From IMG/VR virus record IMGVR_UViG_3300042549_001819, positions 1 through 33,432 of that record: a stretch of DNA of 33,432 nucleotides. One strand, written 5' to 3'. Each line of letters opens with the position of its first letter. The first letter of the stretch is position 1. The notes under the pieces were generated by a model. The model worked only from the letters and a program-made list of their open reading frames with translations, ran no database searches and was not told the origin of the DNA. Below, one piece after another: positions 8,204 to 14,944 of this stretch. The DNA comes from a virus. Both the position numbers and the translations under genes were made by a program.

Positions 8204-8638
8204 ATGAAAAAACTAATAACAATACTTTGCTTCACTTACTTATTATCGGGCTGCTTATACACAAAGAAACGAGCAATAGAGAAATTTTGTACAACAGATA
8301 GTATTCCTTATTCTGTTTTAGTTCACGATACAATAATAGTCAAGTCAATCAAAGTAGATACATTCTTCAATTCAAGTATTGATAGTTTTACGATTATTAA
8401 AGACCGCCTAGAAATTCGATATAAGAAAATAGGCGAAAAGATATTTATTCAAGGTCAATGCAAATCAGATACTATCTATAAGACTAAATTAGTTGAGGTG
8501 CAAGTGCCAACAAAGGTTAAGAAATTAGAATGGTGGGAGATCTTATATATAAAAGCAAGGGATTGGTTCGCTGTGATTGGCTTTTTAGCTATGTTCTTAG
8601 GGTTTTATCTCATTATGCCACATAAAAAAAGTGAGTAG
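8204..8638 (+). CDS. Candidate unimolecular spanin (lipoprotein with C-terminal membrane anchor)
   Basis: This 144 aa protein has a lipoprotein signal ending in the lipobox LLSGC with Cys17 as the acylation site. A periplasmic middle region rich in Ile, Lys, Thr and Asp follows. One membrane segment lies near residues 119-138 (DWFAVIGFLAMFLGFYLIMP) before a short basic tail. An outer-membrane lipid anchor joined to an inner-membrane helix is the topology of u-spanins, which fuse the two membranes at lysis. Similar short lipoproteins occur in Bacteroidetes phages without assigned function. The gene sits after the lysozyme and between two terminators. The spanin role is inferred from topology and context. 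Confidence 0.55.
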   Translation: MKKLITILCFTYLLSGCLYTKKRAIEKFCTTDSIPYSVLVHDTIIVKSIKVDTFFNSSIDSFTIIKDRLEIRYKKIGEKIFIQGQCKSDTIYKTKLVEVQVPTKVKKLEWWEILYIKARDWFAVIGFLAMFLGFYLIMPHKKSE

Positions 8639-8662
8639 TTCGGAAATCCCGAATAACTGGAT

Positions 8663-8694
8663 AGCCCTAAAAGTTAGATTTTGGGGCTTTTTTT
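8663..8694 (+). terminator. Strong rho-independent terminator ending the late region
   Basis: A 10-bp stem (AGCCCTAAAA / TTTTGGGGCT, one T-G pair) with a GTTAGA loop is followed by a T run. It separates late genes from the early promoter at 8758. Confidence 0.9.
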
Positions 8695-8757
8695 ACGTTT
8701 AGTCTAAAAAATATTAGCTTGATTTATAGTAAGTTATGATTTATTTTCATTCAATAT

Positions 8758-8788
8758 TTTGTAATGTCGTACAATACTCCGACATTTG
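8758..8788 (+). promoter_or_regulatory. Early promoter, Bacteroidota type
   Basis: A -33 TTTG (8758-8761), a 19-base spacer, and GACATTTG (8781-8788) match TTTG-N19-TAnnTTTG at all but one conserved position. Transcription should start near 8793. It lies just after a strong terminator and before a long run of closely packed genes, so it probably drives the early operon. Confidence 0.65.
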
Positions 8789-8812
8789 AACTCAGATAAA
8801 CGAAACAAAATT

Positions 8813-8980
8813 ATGAAAAACTTAAGCAACGAAACAAAAACACAAACTGCAATTCAAATGGTAATTATGGATGCAATCGAAAAAGGACATACAAACGCAA
8901 GTGAATTAATTGAGTATATGAAATCAGAAGTATTTGAAAAAGCAGTAAAAAATTATATCAATCTTTTTAATAATAACTAA
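8813..8980 (+). CDS. Small early protein, unknown
   Basis: This 55 aa acidic-to-neutral helical protein is the first gene after the early promoter. I chose the ATG at 8813 rather than an upstream TTG because the TTG lies inside the -7 element. The leader TAAACGAAACAAA (8797-8809) is repeated before the next gene. No family is recognised. First early genes of phages often act on host functions, but nothing in the sequence shows that here. Confidence 0.6.
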   Translation: MKNLSNETKTQTAIQMVIMDAIEKGHTNASELIEYMKSEVFEKAVKNYINLFNNN

Positions 8981-8995
8981 CTAAACGAAACAAAT

Positions 8996-9286
8996 ATGAC
9001 AACTACAGAAAAATTAATATCAGAAGTTACAAAAAACAGCATAATTGAAGTTGGTACTGAATCGGTAAACAAAGATGGTATAAAGTACCGTTATGATAGT
9101 ATCACTTTGAAATATAAGCATACAGCATATTGGTTAAGACTATTATTTGAAGCTGCAGCCGAAGAAAATAACGCTAAATATAAAACTCATTTTTTTTATG
9201 GTGACTACTCAATAGCTTTTGACAGGGCAGTTATGAAAGGTGAGAGAGACGGAAAAATTAGAATGAGTAAATTAATATTATTATAA
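8996..9286 (+). CDS. Small early protein, unknown
   Basis: This 96 aa soluble protein starts MTTTEKLI and has a central YRYDSITLKYKHTAYWLRLLFEAA segment. The start is preceded by the same 13-base TAAACGAAACAAA sequence as the first early gene. The stop codon lies within a 36-base repeat shared with the end of the next gene. No recognised domain. Confidence 0.6.
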   Translation: MTTTEKLISEVTKNSIIEVGTESVNKDGIKYRYDSITLKYKHTAYWLRLLFEAAAEENNAKYKTHFFYGDYSIAFDRAVMKGERDGKIRMSKLILL

Positions 9287-9318
9287 ATCAAAAGGGGAGC
9301 AGCATCCAACCAACTGCA
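9283..9318 (+). repeat. Direct repeat copy 1 (36 bases)
   Basis: The sequence beginning ATAAATCAAAAGGGGAGC and ending CAACCAACTGCA occurs again at 9623-9659 with a single inserted T. It includes the stop codon of the upstream gene and a GGGGAG tract before the following gene. Confidence 0.85.
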
Positions 9319-9350
9319 AAATTATTATTAACCAATTAAATCAAAATAAT

Positions 9351-9626
9351 ATGACAACTACAACATTACAAGGAAAGACAATTTTAGCATTAGAGGCTAA
9401 AACTTTGGTAAATAGTAAACAAAATGTATCAAGATTTACTAATCAAAAATTTACATTAGGTTCAATTATATATGAACGATACGATGGTTTATTTTTTGAA
9501 AATATAAAATTTGAAAATTGCGAATGGCGACCATTTTTAAGATTTGAAACTAACAGCATTGAGTTAGATAATATCAGTAAAAAAAATTGTAAAACAATAT
9601 ATATAAAAAAATATCAAATAGCATAA
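9351..9626 (+). CDS. Small early protein, unknown
   Basis: This 91 aa protein starts MTTTTLQGKT. It contains an aromatic, acidic middle (YERYDGLFFENIKFENCEW) and a basic C-terminus. The gene is bracketed by the two copies of a 36-base repeat. Its N-terminus loosely recalls the preceding gene (MTTTEKL). A duplication of the leader unit is possible, but the rest of the proteins differ. Function unknown. Confidence 0.55.
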   Translation: MTTTTLQGKTILALEAKTLVNSKQNVSRFTNQKFTLGSIIYERYDGLFFENIKFENCEWRPFLRFETNSIELDNISKKNCKTIYIKKYQIA

Positions 9627-9659
9627 ATCAAAATGGGGAGCAGCATCCAACCAACTGCA
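9623..9659 (+). repeat. Direct repeat copy 2 (37 bases)
   Basis: Second copy of the repeat at 9283-9318, offset by 340 bases, with one extra T (AAATGGGGAGC). The extra T creates an ATG at 9633 that is probably not a real start. Confidence 0.85.
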
Positions 9660-9665
9660 TTAATA

Positions 9666-9899
9666 ATGACACGAACAGAAATGACAAAACAGAACCGAGA
9701 CCAATTAGCCTCAGACTACAACTTACGAATCAAGCTAAGTTTAGATTTGGGCTGCAATGAGCGAACAATTCAAAGGTGGGCAGTTAATAACTCACCTAAG
9801 TTAACAACAGATTCATTCCTTAGCTACTTTAAAAAGCATACGAACTGGACAGAACCATTAACCAAAGAAATCAAAATCAAACAATTAATCGAACATTAA
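9666..9899 (+). CDS. Small helix-turn-helix protein, putative regulator
   Basis: This 77 aa protein has a segment LSLDLGCNERTIQRWAVNNS near residues 24-43 that reads as a helix-turn-helix with a typical recognition helix (ERTIQRW). I chose the start at 9666 because the longer form from 9633 would translate the repeat. It is likely a small DNA-binding regulator of early transcription, similar to short HTH proteins at this place in other Bacteroidetes phages. The binding site is unknown. Confidence 0.55.
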   Translation: MTRTEMTKQNRDQLASDYNLRIKLSLDLGCNERTIQRWAVNNSPKLTTDSFLSYFKKHTNWTEPLTKEIKIKQLIEH

Positions 9900-9902
9900 A
9901 AA

Positions 9903-10130
9903 ATGGAAAAACTACTAAAAAAAATCATGTATGGCGAACAAGTAACGACCATGCAGAACAAATCAAAATCAAACACTATCCTTGCACGTTATGAGAGGGT
10001 TCAGAGGCTGCGAAACATTGCAATAGATGATAATACATTCTGCAAAGTTTACCAAGCTAATAGGCTGCTAAAAGAGCTAACAATCAAATTAAATCAAATC
10101 AATTCTTACCAAACATTAAACTTAAACTAA
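9903..10130 (+). CDS. Small basic early protein, unknown
   Basis: This 75 aa, strongly basic protein is rich in Lys, Arg, Asn and Gln, with a helix RYERVQRLRNIAI and a second helix ending in LKELTIKLNQI. It starts 3 bases after the HTH gene. A nucleic-acid-binding role would fit the charge but is not shown. Confidence 0.5.
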   Translation: MEKLLKKIMYGEQVTTMQNKSKSNTILARYERVQRLRNIAIDDNTFCKVYQANRLLKELTIKLNQINSYQTLNLN

Positions 10131-10131
10131 A

Positions 10132-10344
10132 ATGAAAGTAACAAACCAAAACCACAAATTAGCCTTTCAACCAAAAGAAATTACAATTCTTATTGAAACT
10201 GAAGAAGAATTTGAAAGCATATTAGCACTAACACTATGTAATGTAAGTGTTCCTGATGCTGTTAAGAATTTCGCAAAAGAAGCAAATAAAACTATCATTG
10301 AAAATTTATTAGACTCAATTCACAATTCACTTATTAAACCATAA
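10132..10344 (+). CDS. Small early protein, unknown
   Basis: This 70 aa protein has a beta-strand KEITILIETEEEFESILAL followed by VSVPDAVKNF and a C-terminal helix. I have seen this arrangement in short conserved proteins of Bacteroidetes phages with no known function. It begins right after the preceding stop codon. Confidence 0.55.
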   Translation: MKVTNQNHKLAFQPKEITILIETEEEFESILALTLCNVSVPDAVKNFAKEANKTIIENLLDSIHNSLIKP

Positions 10345-10348
10345 TCAA

Positions 10349-10954
10349 ATGACAACACCACACCAAACTACAAAAGAATGTCTTATCCGCAACTTTCGGG
10401 CAGAATTAGACACAGAAGAAACATTCATCCCACTTGACTATCGTTTACTATTCAACATCGCAACAGACATGATAATTGTATTGTATGAGGTTGAAACAGC
10501 CCGAAAGATGTATTCAGATATTTACGCAATGATGATGAAGCACGCACCAGATAAAATGGATTGGTTCATTCGTAAAATGTGGAGGCATAGCTTTGAGTTA
10601 AAACTTGACAAGTCAGATTTTGACAAGTTATTGGCAGCAATAGATATTAGCCGAAATTATGGCTTTTCAGTTGAGTATGCAGTAAGCACATTGCACGATA
10701 CATTAGGGCACATCATTGAGGTGCAATACACACCTAAGCAATCTAATTTTGTATTCAATTCAATTCTAAACTACGACCAAGTATTAACCGCAGTTAGCGA
10801 ATACAAAGACACCGCATTGATTGATACCTGCGATTTTGGAGTACCTGAACATAAAGAGATACCAGTTATGTATGACTTGAACGACATGAGTTTAGAAGAC
10901 ATTTGCGAGGCATATTTTAACTTAGGTGGGCAACCTTTAATTATTGAACCATAA
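10349..10954 (+). CDS. Early protein of unknown function, 201 aa
   Basis: This 201 aa soluble, mostly helical protein is acidic. It has Met- and Trp-rich helices (YAMMMKHAPDKMDWFIRKMWRHS) and an acidic C-terminus ending GGQPLIIEP. No catalytic motif is visible. Its stop overlaps the next ATG as TAATG. It resembles no family I can name. Confidence 0.6.
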   Translation: MTTPHQTTKECLIRNFRAELDTEETFIPLDYRLLFNIATDMIIVLYEVETARKMYSDIYAMMMKHAPDKMDWFIRKMWRHSFELKLDKSDFDKLLAAIDISRNYGFSVEYAVSTLHDTLGHIIEVQYTPKQSNFVFNSILNYDQVLTAVSEYKDTALIDTCDFGVPEHKEIPVMYDLNDMSLEDICEAYFNLGGQPLIIEP

Positions 10955-11217
10955 TGCCAAGAACAAGACACATCACAACACTCGAGCAGACCTCAATAGG
11001 TGCAAATGGATTTAGATTGCAGTATCTTTACGAAAAGAAACTTTTTGAAGTATGCCACTCACACCACAACGGAAGGGCAGATGTAATTGACAGAACACTT
11101 TTTGTAAACGAAAAAGATGCGAGAAAGTATTTAGAAACACTAATGGCTGAAACTCAAGAGCGAATAAACGAATTTAAAGTTAATCAATCATTCCCTTTAA
11201 TAACTAAAATAATATGA
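10954..11217 (+). CDS. Small early protein, unknown
   Basis: This 87 aa protein has His residues near CHSHHNGRADVIDR and a helix DARKYLETLMAETQERINEF. It starts in the upstream stop codon and ends in an ATGA overlap with the next gene. No recognised family. Confidence 0.55.
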   Translation: MPRTRHITTLEQTSIGANGFRLQYLYEKKLFEVCHSHHNGRADVIDRTLFVNEKDARKYLETLMAETQERINEFKVNQSFPLITKII

Positions 11218-11447
11218 GAACAATAAGCATAGAATACCGAGAACTGCAAAGGCAAAAACATCGACTTTTAGAGTGCCAAAGAAACCACACCGCAGCATTG
11301 AATAGACGTTACTTGTACGAAACTGATGAAGCCTACAAAGAATGCACCGCAGCACTTAATGAGTGGGATAAACAAACCGAATTAGTCGCTAAATTGCAGA
11401 TTGAATACACCAACCACATAAACACGAAAGGATTGATTTATGAGTAG
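11214..11447 (+). CDS. Small helical early protein, unknown
   Basis: This 77 aa, fully helical protein probably forms a coiled coil, with many Glu, Gln and Arg residues (YRELQRQKHRLLECQRN and later heptads). ATGA overlap upstream, 8-base overlap downstream. Function unknown. Confidence 0.55.
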   Translation: MRTISIEYRELQRQKHRLLECQRNHTAALNRRYLYETDEAYKECTAALNEWDKQTELVAKLQIEYTNHINTKGLIYE

Positions 11448-11640
11448 AGAGAAACCATCACACAAAAGAATAGATTACAAGTCAGGTAAGACTGAAAGTG
11501 TAGTTATGGAAAGAGACCTGCATAATGCCCAGTATCGAATCATCTTGTATAAAAAAGGCGGTGTAGGAATAGTCCAATATCGAAGCAGCACGAAAGAGGC
11601 AACAGAATTATTTAACGAATTATTAAAAGAACTAAAATGA
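11440..11640 (+). CDS. Small early protein, unknown
   Basis: This 66 aa basic protein has a predicted beta hairpin (QYRIILYKKGGVGIVQYRSS) followed by a helix (KEATELFNELLKELK). It is coupled by overlap to both neighbours. No known family. Confidence 0.5.
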   Translation: MSREKPSHKRIDYKSGKTESVVMERDLHNAQYRIILYKKGGVGIVQYRSSTKEATELFNELLKELK

Positions 11641-11867
11641 ACTACCAATTAATTGAAGATTTAACCACTAATTTAAGACAAATTTTGAATTTAATTAGGG
11701 ATTACAAAGAGCAAATTATATACTTGCAGGAGAAATGGGCAGAGACACAAGATACGCATAGCAGCAAGTTATTCTTAACACAAATCACGAACTGCGAAGC
11801 CCAAATCAAACACAACGAGAAACAATACAAACAGACAATTAACCAAATTAATGAACTACTACAATGA
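11637..11867 (+). CDS. Small coiled-coil early protein
   Basis: This 76 aa protein is almost entirely helical, with heptad-like Leu/Ile spacing (LTTNLRQILNLIRDYKEQI) and a Gln/Asn-rich second half. It directly precedes, with an ATGA overlap, the single-strand annealing protein, so a recombination accessory role is possible but unproven. Confidence 0.5.
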   Translation: MNYQLIEDLTTNLRQILNLIRDYKEQIIYLQEKWAETQDTHSSKLFLTQITNCEAQIKHNEKQYKQTINQINELLQ

Positions 11868-12406
11868 ACGAAAAACAACAACTACCAACACTTAGCGATT
11901 TAACACAAGATGTTGAATTAAGCTACAAGAACGATGCTTTCAATTTATTATTAAGCCAGCAACCGCCTGCAACATGGGTTAAAAAACATCCATACATTCG
12001 AGATTACAACTACCTACCTATTGATAAGGTCGAACACTTGCTAAAGAAAATATTTAAGCAGTACAAAATCGAAATCACTAATCAAGGTACAGCCTTCAAT
12101 GGTGTATGGGTAACGGTCCGAGTTCACTACTTAAACCCTACCAACAATGAGTGGAATTTTCATGATGGGATTGGGGCTTGCCAATTACAAACCAAAAAAG
12201 ATACATCACCTGCCGACCTTGCTAATATAAATAATGGTGCATTACAAATGGCATATCCAATAGCTAAGACCATAGCAATCAAAGATGCCTGCGATATGTT
12301 CGGTAACTTATTCGGGGCTAACTTAAACAGACGAGACACCATCGAATTTAAAGTTGATGCAGATACATTGAATTTCATCAAAAGTAATAAGGAGAAAAAT
12401 ATATGA
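11864..12406 (+). CDS. Rad52-like single-strand annealing protein
   Basis: This 180 aa protein has the pattern of Rad52/Sak-type phage annealing proteins: PPATWVKKHPYIRDYNYLPIDKVE near residues 34-58, KYKIEITNQGTAFNGVWVTVRVHY in the middle, then GIGACQLQT, NINNGALQMAYPIAKTIAIKDA and FGNLFG. Such proteins anneal complementary single strands during phage recombination. The ATGA-linked YqaJ-type exonuclease downstream is its expected partner, since the exonuclease would produce the 3' overhangs. Length is normal for the family. Confidence 0.8.
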   Translation: MNEKQQLPTLSDLTQDVELSYKNDAFNLLLSQQPPATWVKKHPYIRDYNYLPIDKVEHLLKKIFKQYKIEITNQGTAFNGVWVTVRVHYLNPTNNEWNFHDGIGACQLQTKKDTSPADLANINNGALQMAYPIAKTIAIKDACDMFGNLFGANLNRRDTIEFKVDADTLNFIKSNKEKNI

Positions 12407-13065
12407 TAGAGAGATTTATTTTTGAAACAAAGGAGCAATGGAAGGAATATCGAAAAGGTTTATTTACCGCTTCCAATATCAACAAATTAACCGCTAATGG
12501 AAAGAGCGAAACAGGGCTTTCAGTTGGTGCAGTTAGTTACATTTTAGAAACCATCAATGATCAGGTAGGCGAGCCAAAACCTGACATATTTAATGCAGCG
12601 ATTGAGTGGGGATTAGAGAATGAGAGCCAAGCGGTGTTAAGATATGCAGAGGATAACGGACTTGATGTGAATGATAATGATTTCATCTATACATCGGTGG
12701 GTGGATTTGTGTTCTTCACTTACTTAGGAATATGCGGTGGAACTCCAGATGTGATTTTAAAAGATAAGATAGTTGAAATCAAATGCCCGAACTCAGATAC
12801 ACACCTTTATAATAAGTTATTTGTGAACGCTGACAATATCCAAAAAGAATATCCGATGTACTATGACCAATGCCAACTTAATATGTTTTTAACGCAAAGA
12901 AAAGAGGCAATTTTAATGAGTTACGACCAAAGAATAAAACAGCATGAGAACCAAGTTCACTATGTAAGTATTCCTTATGACAATGGTAGGGTTGAATTAT
13001 TAATGGATAAGATAAACGCTGCTTCAAATTATCGTGATAAACTTTTAAAACAACTGAATGGCTAA
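12403..13065 (+). CDS. YqaJ-type recombination exonuclease (PD-(D/E)XK)
   Basis: This 220 aa protein has the lambda-exonuclease/YqaJ layout. A start helix FTASNINKLTANGKSE is followed by EWGLENESQAVLRY, which contains the first acidic residue. Then come GGTPDVIL with the catalytic Asp and VEIKCPNS with the Glu-x-Lys pair, followed by YYDQCQLNMFLT. It should digest one strand of double-stranded DNA ends for the adjacent annealing protein. An AAGGAG box lies upstream. Its end overlaps the NinG-like gene by 8 bases, and together they form a recombination module. Confidence 0.85.
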   Translation: MIERFIFETKEQWKEYRKGLFTASNINKLTANGKSETGLSVGAVSYILETINDQVGEPKPDIFNAAIEWGLENESQAVLRYAEDNGLDVNDNDFIYTSVGGFVFFTYLGICGGTPDVILKDKIVEIKCPNSDTHLYNKLFVNADNIQKEYPMYYDQCQLNMFLTQRKEAILMSYDQRIKQHENQVHYVSIPYDNGRVELLMDKINAASNYRDKLLKQLNG

Positions 13066-13582
13066 GTGTGCATTTTGCAAAAAAGAATTTACTCAATTCA
13101 ATAGCTTAAATCGTGTCTGTTCGATACTTTGTGCTATTGAGTTGGGTAAGTTGAAGCCTGCTAAAGTCAATTATAAGAGGGTTAATTCCGAGATAAAATC
13201 CGAAGCTAAAAACAAACTTAAAACGCAAGCACAATTACGCAATCCTATTAAGTTACACTTTCAAAAGTGGTGTAGATTACGAGATGAGAAAGAACCTTGT
13301 ATTAGTTGTGGAACAACAACAGCAAAGAAATGGGATGGTGGGCACTACTTAAAAGCAGAATTATATAGCGGAGTTATTTTTGATGAACGCAATGTAAATC
13401 GCCAGTGCGTATCTTGTAACCAATACAAGGATGGGAATGTAGCAGATTATCGAATAGGATTAATCAAGAAAATCGGACTTGACCAAGTTATCGCACTTGA
13501 AGACTTAGCGAATGAAACACGAACAAAGAAATGGACAATAGAAGAATTACAACAAATTAAAAACAAATACAAAATAAAATGA
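13058..13582 (+). CDS. ninG: NinG/Rap-like recombination protein with zinc and HNH-like motifs
   Basis: This 174 aa protein starts with a Cys pair (KCAFCKKEF) and contains the NinG core: CISCGTTTAKKWDGGHY, then NVNRQCVSCNQYKDGNVADYR. The paired Cys residues and the GGHY His suggest a metal-bound HNH-like nuclease fold. Lambda NinG (Rap) resolves branched recombination intermediates. Its place behind the annealing protein and exonuclease agrees. The next gene starts in an ATGA overlap. Confidence 0.8.
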   Translation: MAKCAFCKKEFTQFNSLNRVCSILCAIELGKLKPAKVNYKRVNSEIKSEAKNKLKTQAQLRNPIKLHFQKWCRLRDEKEPCISCGTTTAKKWDGGHYLKAELYSGVIFDERNVNRQCVSCNQYKDGNVADYRIGLIKKIGLDQVIALEDLANETRTKKWTIEELQQIKNKYKIK

Positions 13583-14406
13583 TTTACAGAGACCACTTTC
13601 AAAACTACAAAAGTTATGCAATACCAAAAGCGCAATTAATTATTGCAGATATTCCTTATAATTTAGGAAACAATGCTTATGCCTCAAATCCTGCATGGTA
13701 TAAAGACGGAGACAATGCCAATGGAGAAAGCGCATTAGCAGGTAAAAGTTTTTTTGATACTGATGAGGATTTTAGACCTGCCGAGTTTATGCACTTTTGC
13801 AGCACTATGTTAAGGAATGAGCCTAAAAAAGAAAAGGTAGAAGGCGAATCAAGACAAAAAAGCGAAGCACCATGTATGATTATATTTTGTGCATTTGACC
13901 AACAAATGTATTTAATTGAATTAGCTAAAAGATATGGATTAAATAATTACATTAATTTAGTATTTCGTAAAAACTTTTCAGCACAAGTTCTAAAAGCTAA
14001 TATGAAGATAGTTGGGAACTGCGAATATGGTTTAGTTCTTTATCGTGATAGGCTTCCAAAGTTTAGAAACAATGGTAAAATGATTTTTAATTGCATTGAT
14101 TGGCCACGAGATAATGACAGCGAAAAAATACATCCAACACAAAAGCCAGTAGAATTATTAAAAACTTTAATTTCAATTTTTACTGATGAAGGCGATGTAG
14201 TTATTGACCCATGCGCAGGTAGTGGTAGCACTTTAATAGCAGCAGAAAGAATGAATAGAAAAGGTTATGGATTTGAGATTAAAAAAGAATTTCACGCAAA
14301 GGCTAATGAATGGTTATTAGCAGAAAAAAAATCAAAACTTGATATTAAAACTTATGGTTTTGACAAATCAAAAATGGAAAAAACCTCATTAACATTATGG
14401 AGTTAA
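13579..14406 (+). CDS. DNA methyltransferase, N4-cytosine/N6-adenine class (beta order)
   Basis: This 275 aa protein has the catalytic motif first, DIPY at residues 24-27 (a variant of DPPY), then HPTQKPVELLKTLIS, and the S-adenosylmethionine motif DPCAGSGST starting at Asp210. This order defines the beta class. It probably methylates an adenine or N4-cytosine in a short sequence. It could protect the phage from host restriction. No restriction partner is present, so it acts as an orphan enzyme. DIPY in place of DPPY is uncommon and might alter specificity. Its early-operon position fits methylation during replication. Confidence 0.8.
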   Translation: MIYRDHFQNYKSYAIPKAQLIIADIPYNLGNNAYASNPAWYKDGDNANGESALAGKSFFDTDEDFRPAEFMHFCSTMLRNEPKKEKVEGESRQKSEAPCMIIFCAFDQQMYLIELAKRYGLNNYINLVFRKNFSAQVLKANMKIVGNCEYGLVLYRDRLPKFRNNGKMIFNCIDWPRDNDSEKIHPTQKPVELLKTLISIFTDEGDVVIDPCAGSGSTLIAAERMNRKGYGFEIKKEFHAKANEWLLAEKKSKLDIKTYGFDKSKMEKTSLTLWS

Positions 14407-14434
14407 AAATACAAAAAACCAAACCAATAAACAC

Positions 14435-14698
14435 ATGAAAAAACCAAAAACACAAACCGAAGCAATCATCTGCTACTTGATAGCAGGAAACAAAATCACA
14501 TCAATTCAAGCTACGCAAAAGCAATTTGGCTACTGCACCAAGTTACCGCAGCGAATAGCTGACATCATTTCACTGGGATTTAGCATCAAAAAAGAACGAG
14601 TTACTAAGTTGTCAATTTTTGGCAATAGCTGTTCATTCATTGAGTATTCGCTTGACTTTAAAAAGACTTCTAAAAAGCTAATCAATAGTTACCAATGA
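14435..14698 (+). CDS. Small winged-helix/HTH protein, putative regulator
   Basis: This 87 aa protein has the pattern of a phage helix-turn-helix domain: KTQTEAIICYLIAGNKITSIQATQKQFG, then LPQRIADIISLGFSIKKERV. Related small proteins in phage early regions are thought to bind DNA. The ATGA overlap at its end leads into a 30-codon ORF. It is the last larger gene before the structured leader at 14789-14929, so it could act there, but this is speculative. Confidence 0.55.
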   Translation: MKKPKTQTEAIICYLIAGNKITSIQATQKQFGYCTKLPQRIADIISLGFSIKKERVTKLSIFGNSCSFIEYSLDFKKTSKKLINSYQ

Positions 14699-14787
14699 TA
14701 GTCAAGATAATTATAACAATCACCGTATGGGAATTATTTGTGAAAAAGTATCTTCTAAAATTATTCCATTATTTGATTAACCATTAG
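14695..14787 (+). CDS. Possible 30-aa hydrophobic peptide
   Basis: A short ORF starts with an ATGA overlap with the HTH gene. The product is Ile/Leu-rich (VKIIITITVWELF) with basic residues and could be a single membrane helix. The start overlap favours translation. The size is too small for certainty. Confidence 0.35.
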   Translation: MIVKIIITITVWELFVKKYLLKLFHYLINH

Positions 14788-14788
14788 T

Positions 14789-14796
14789 TATATTTG
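14789..14796 (+). promoter_or_regulatory. Putative -7 promoter element for replication operon
   Basis: TATATTTG fits TAnnTTTG exactly. The only nearby TTTG (14772-14775) is 13 bases upstream, closer than the usual 17-23, so the -33 part is weak. It precedes the structured leader. Confidence 0.4.
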
Positions 14797-14818
14797 TAAA
14801 AGAAAATTGGAGCAACAA

Positions 14819-14936
14819 GTTTGACACCTTGCCAAAATAAAAACATGAAGAAATTTAATTTAAGCATCGTTATAAGTATCTGTAATCCTAAGTTTGGGAT
14901 TGTGTCAAACAGAGAAAGTAGCGATGCTTTTTTTAT
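14819..14936 (+). promoter_or_regulatory. Structured RNA leader: interleaved stems, possible attenuator or pseudoknot
   Basis: Stem A pairs GTTTGACAC (14819-14827) with GTGTCAAAC (14902-14910), nine perfect pairs. Stem B pairs 14862-14873 (AAGCATCGTTAT) with 14918-14929 (GTAGCGATGCTT), twelve pairs with two wobbles, followed by a T run like a terminator. A small hairpin (14884-14901, AATCC/GGATT) sits inside both. The stems cross, so they are either mutually exclusive (terminator against antiterminator) or form a pseudoknot. The replication gene starts at 14945. Confidence 0.6.
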
Positions 14937-14943
14937 GCAGTAA
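14845..14943 (+). CDS. Possible 32-aa leader peptide inside structured leader
   Basis: The ORF starts ATGAAGAAATTT and ends one base before the replication gene's ATG. It spans both halves of the terminator-like stem, so ribosome passage would melt that stem. The product starts MKKFNLSIVISIC and resembles nothing known. The leader-peptide role is inferred from position. Confidence 0.3.
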   Translation: MKKFNLSIVISICNPKFGIVSNRESSDAFFMQ

Positions 14944-14944
14944 G

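Noticed and set aside
8639-8653. Short hairpin TTCGG/CCGAA after spanin gene
   Set aside because: Only five pairs and no T run; the terminator at 8663-8694 accounts for the termination signal.
9633-9665. ATG start for the HTH gene inside the repeat
   Set aside because: The ATG arises from a single extra T in repeat copy 2, and its 11 codons would translate the repeat. The ATG at 9666 is preferred.
14894-14944. N-terminal extension of the replication protein from TTG
   Set aside because: It lies in the structured leader and the family N-terminus begins at MSKDTFYF (14945).
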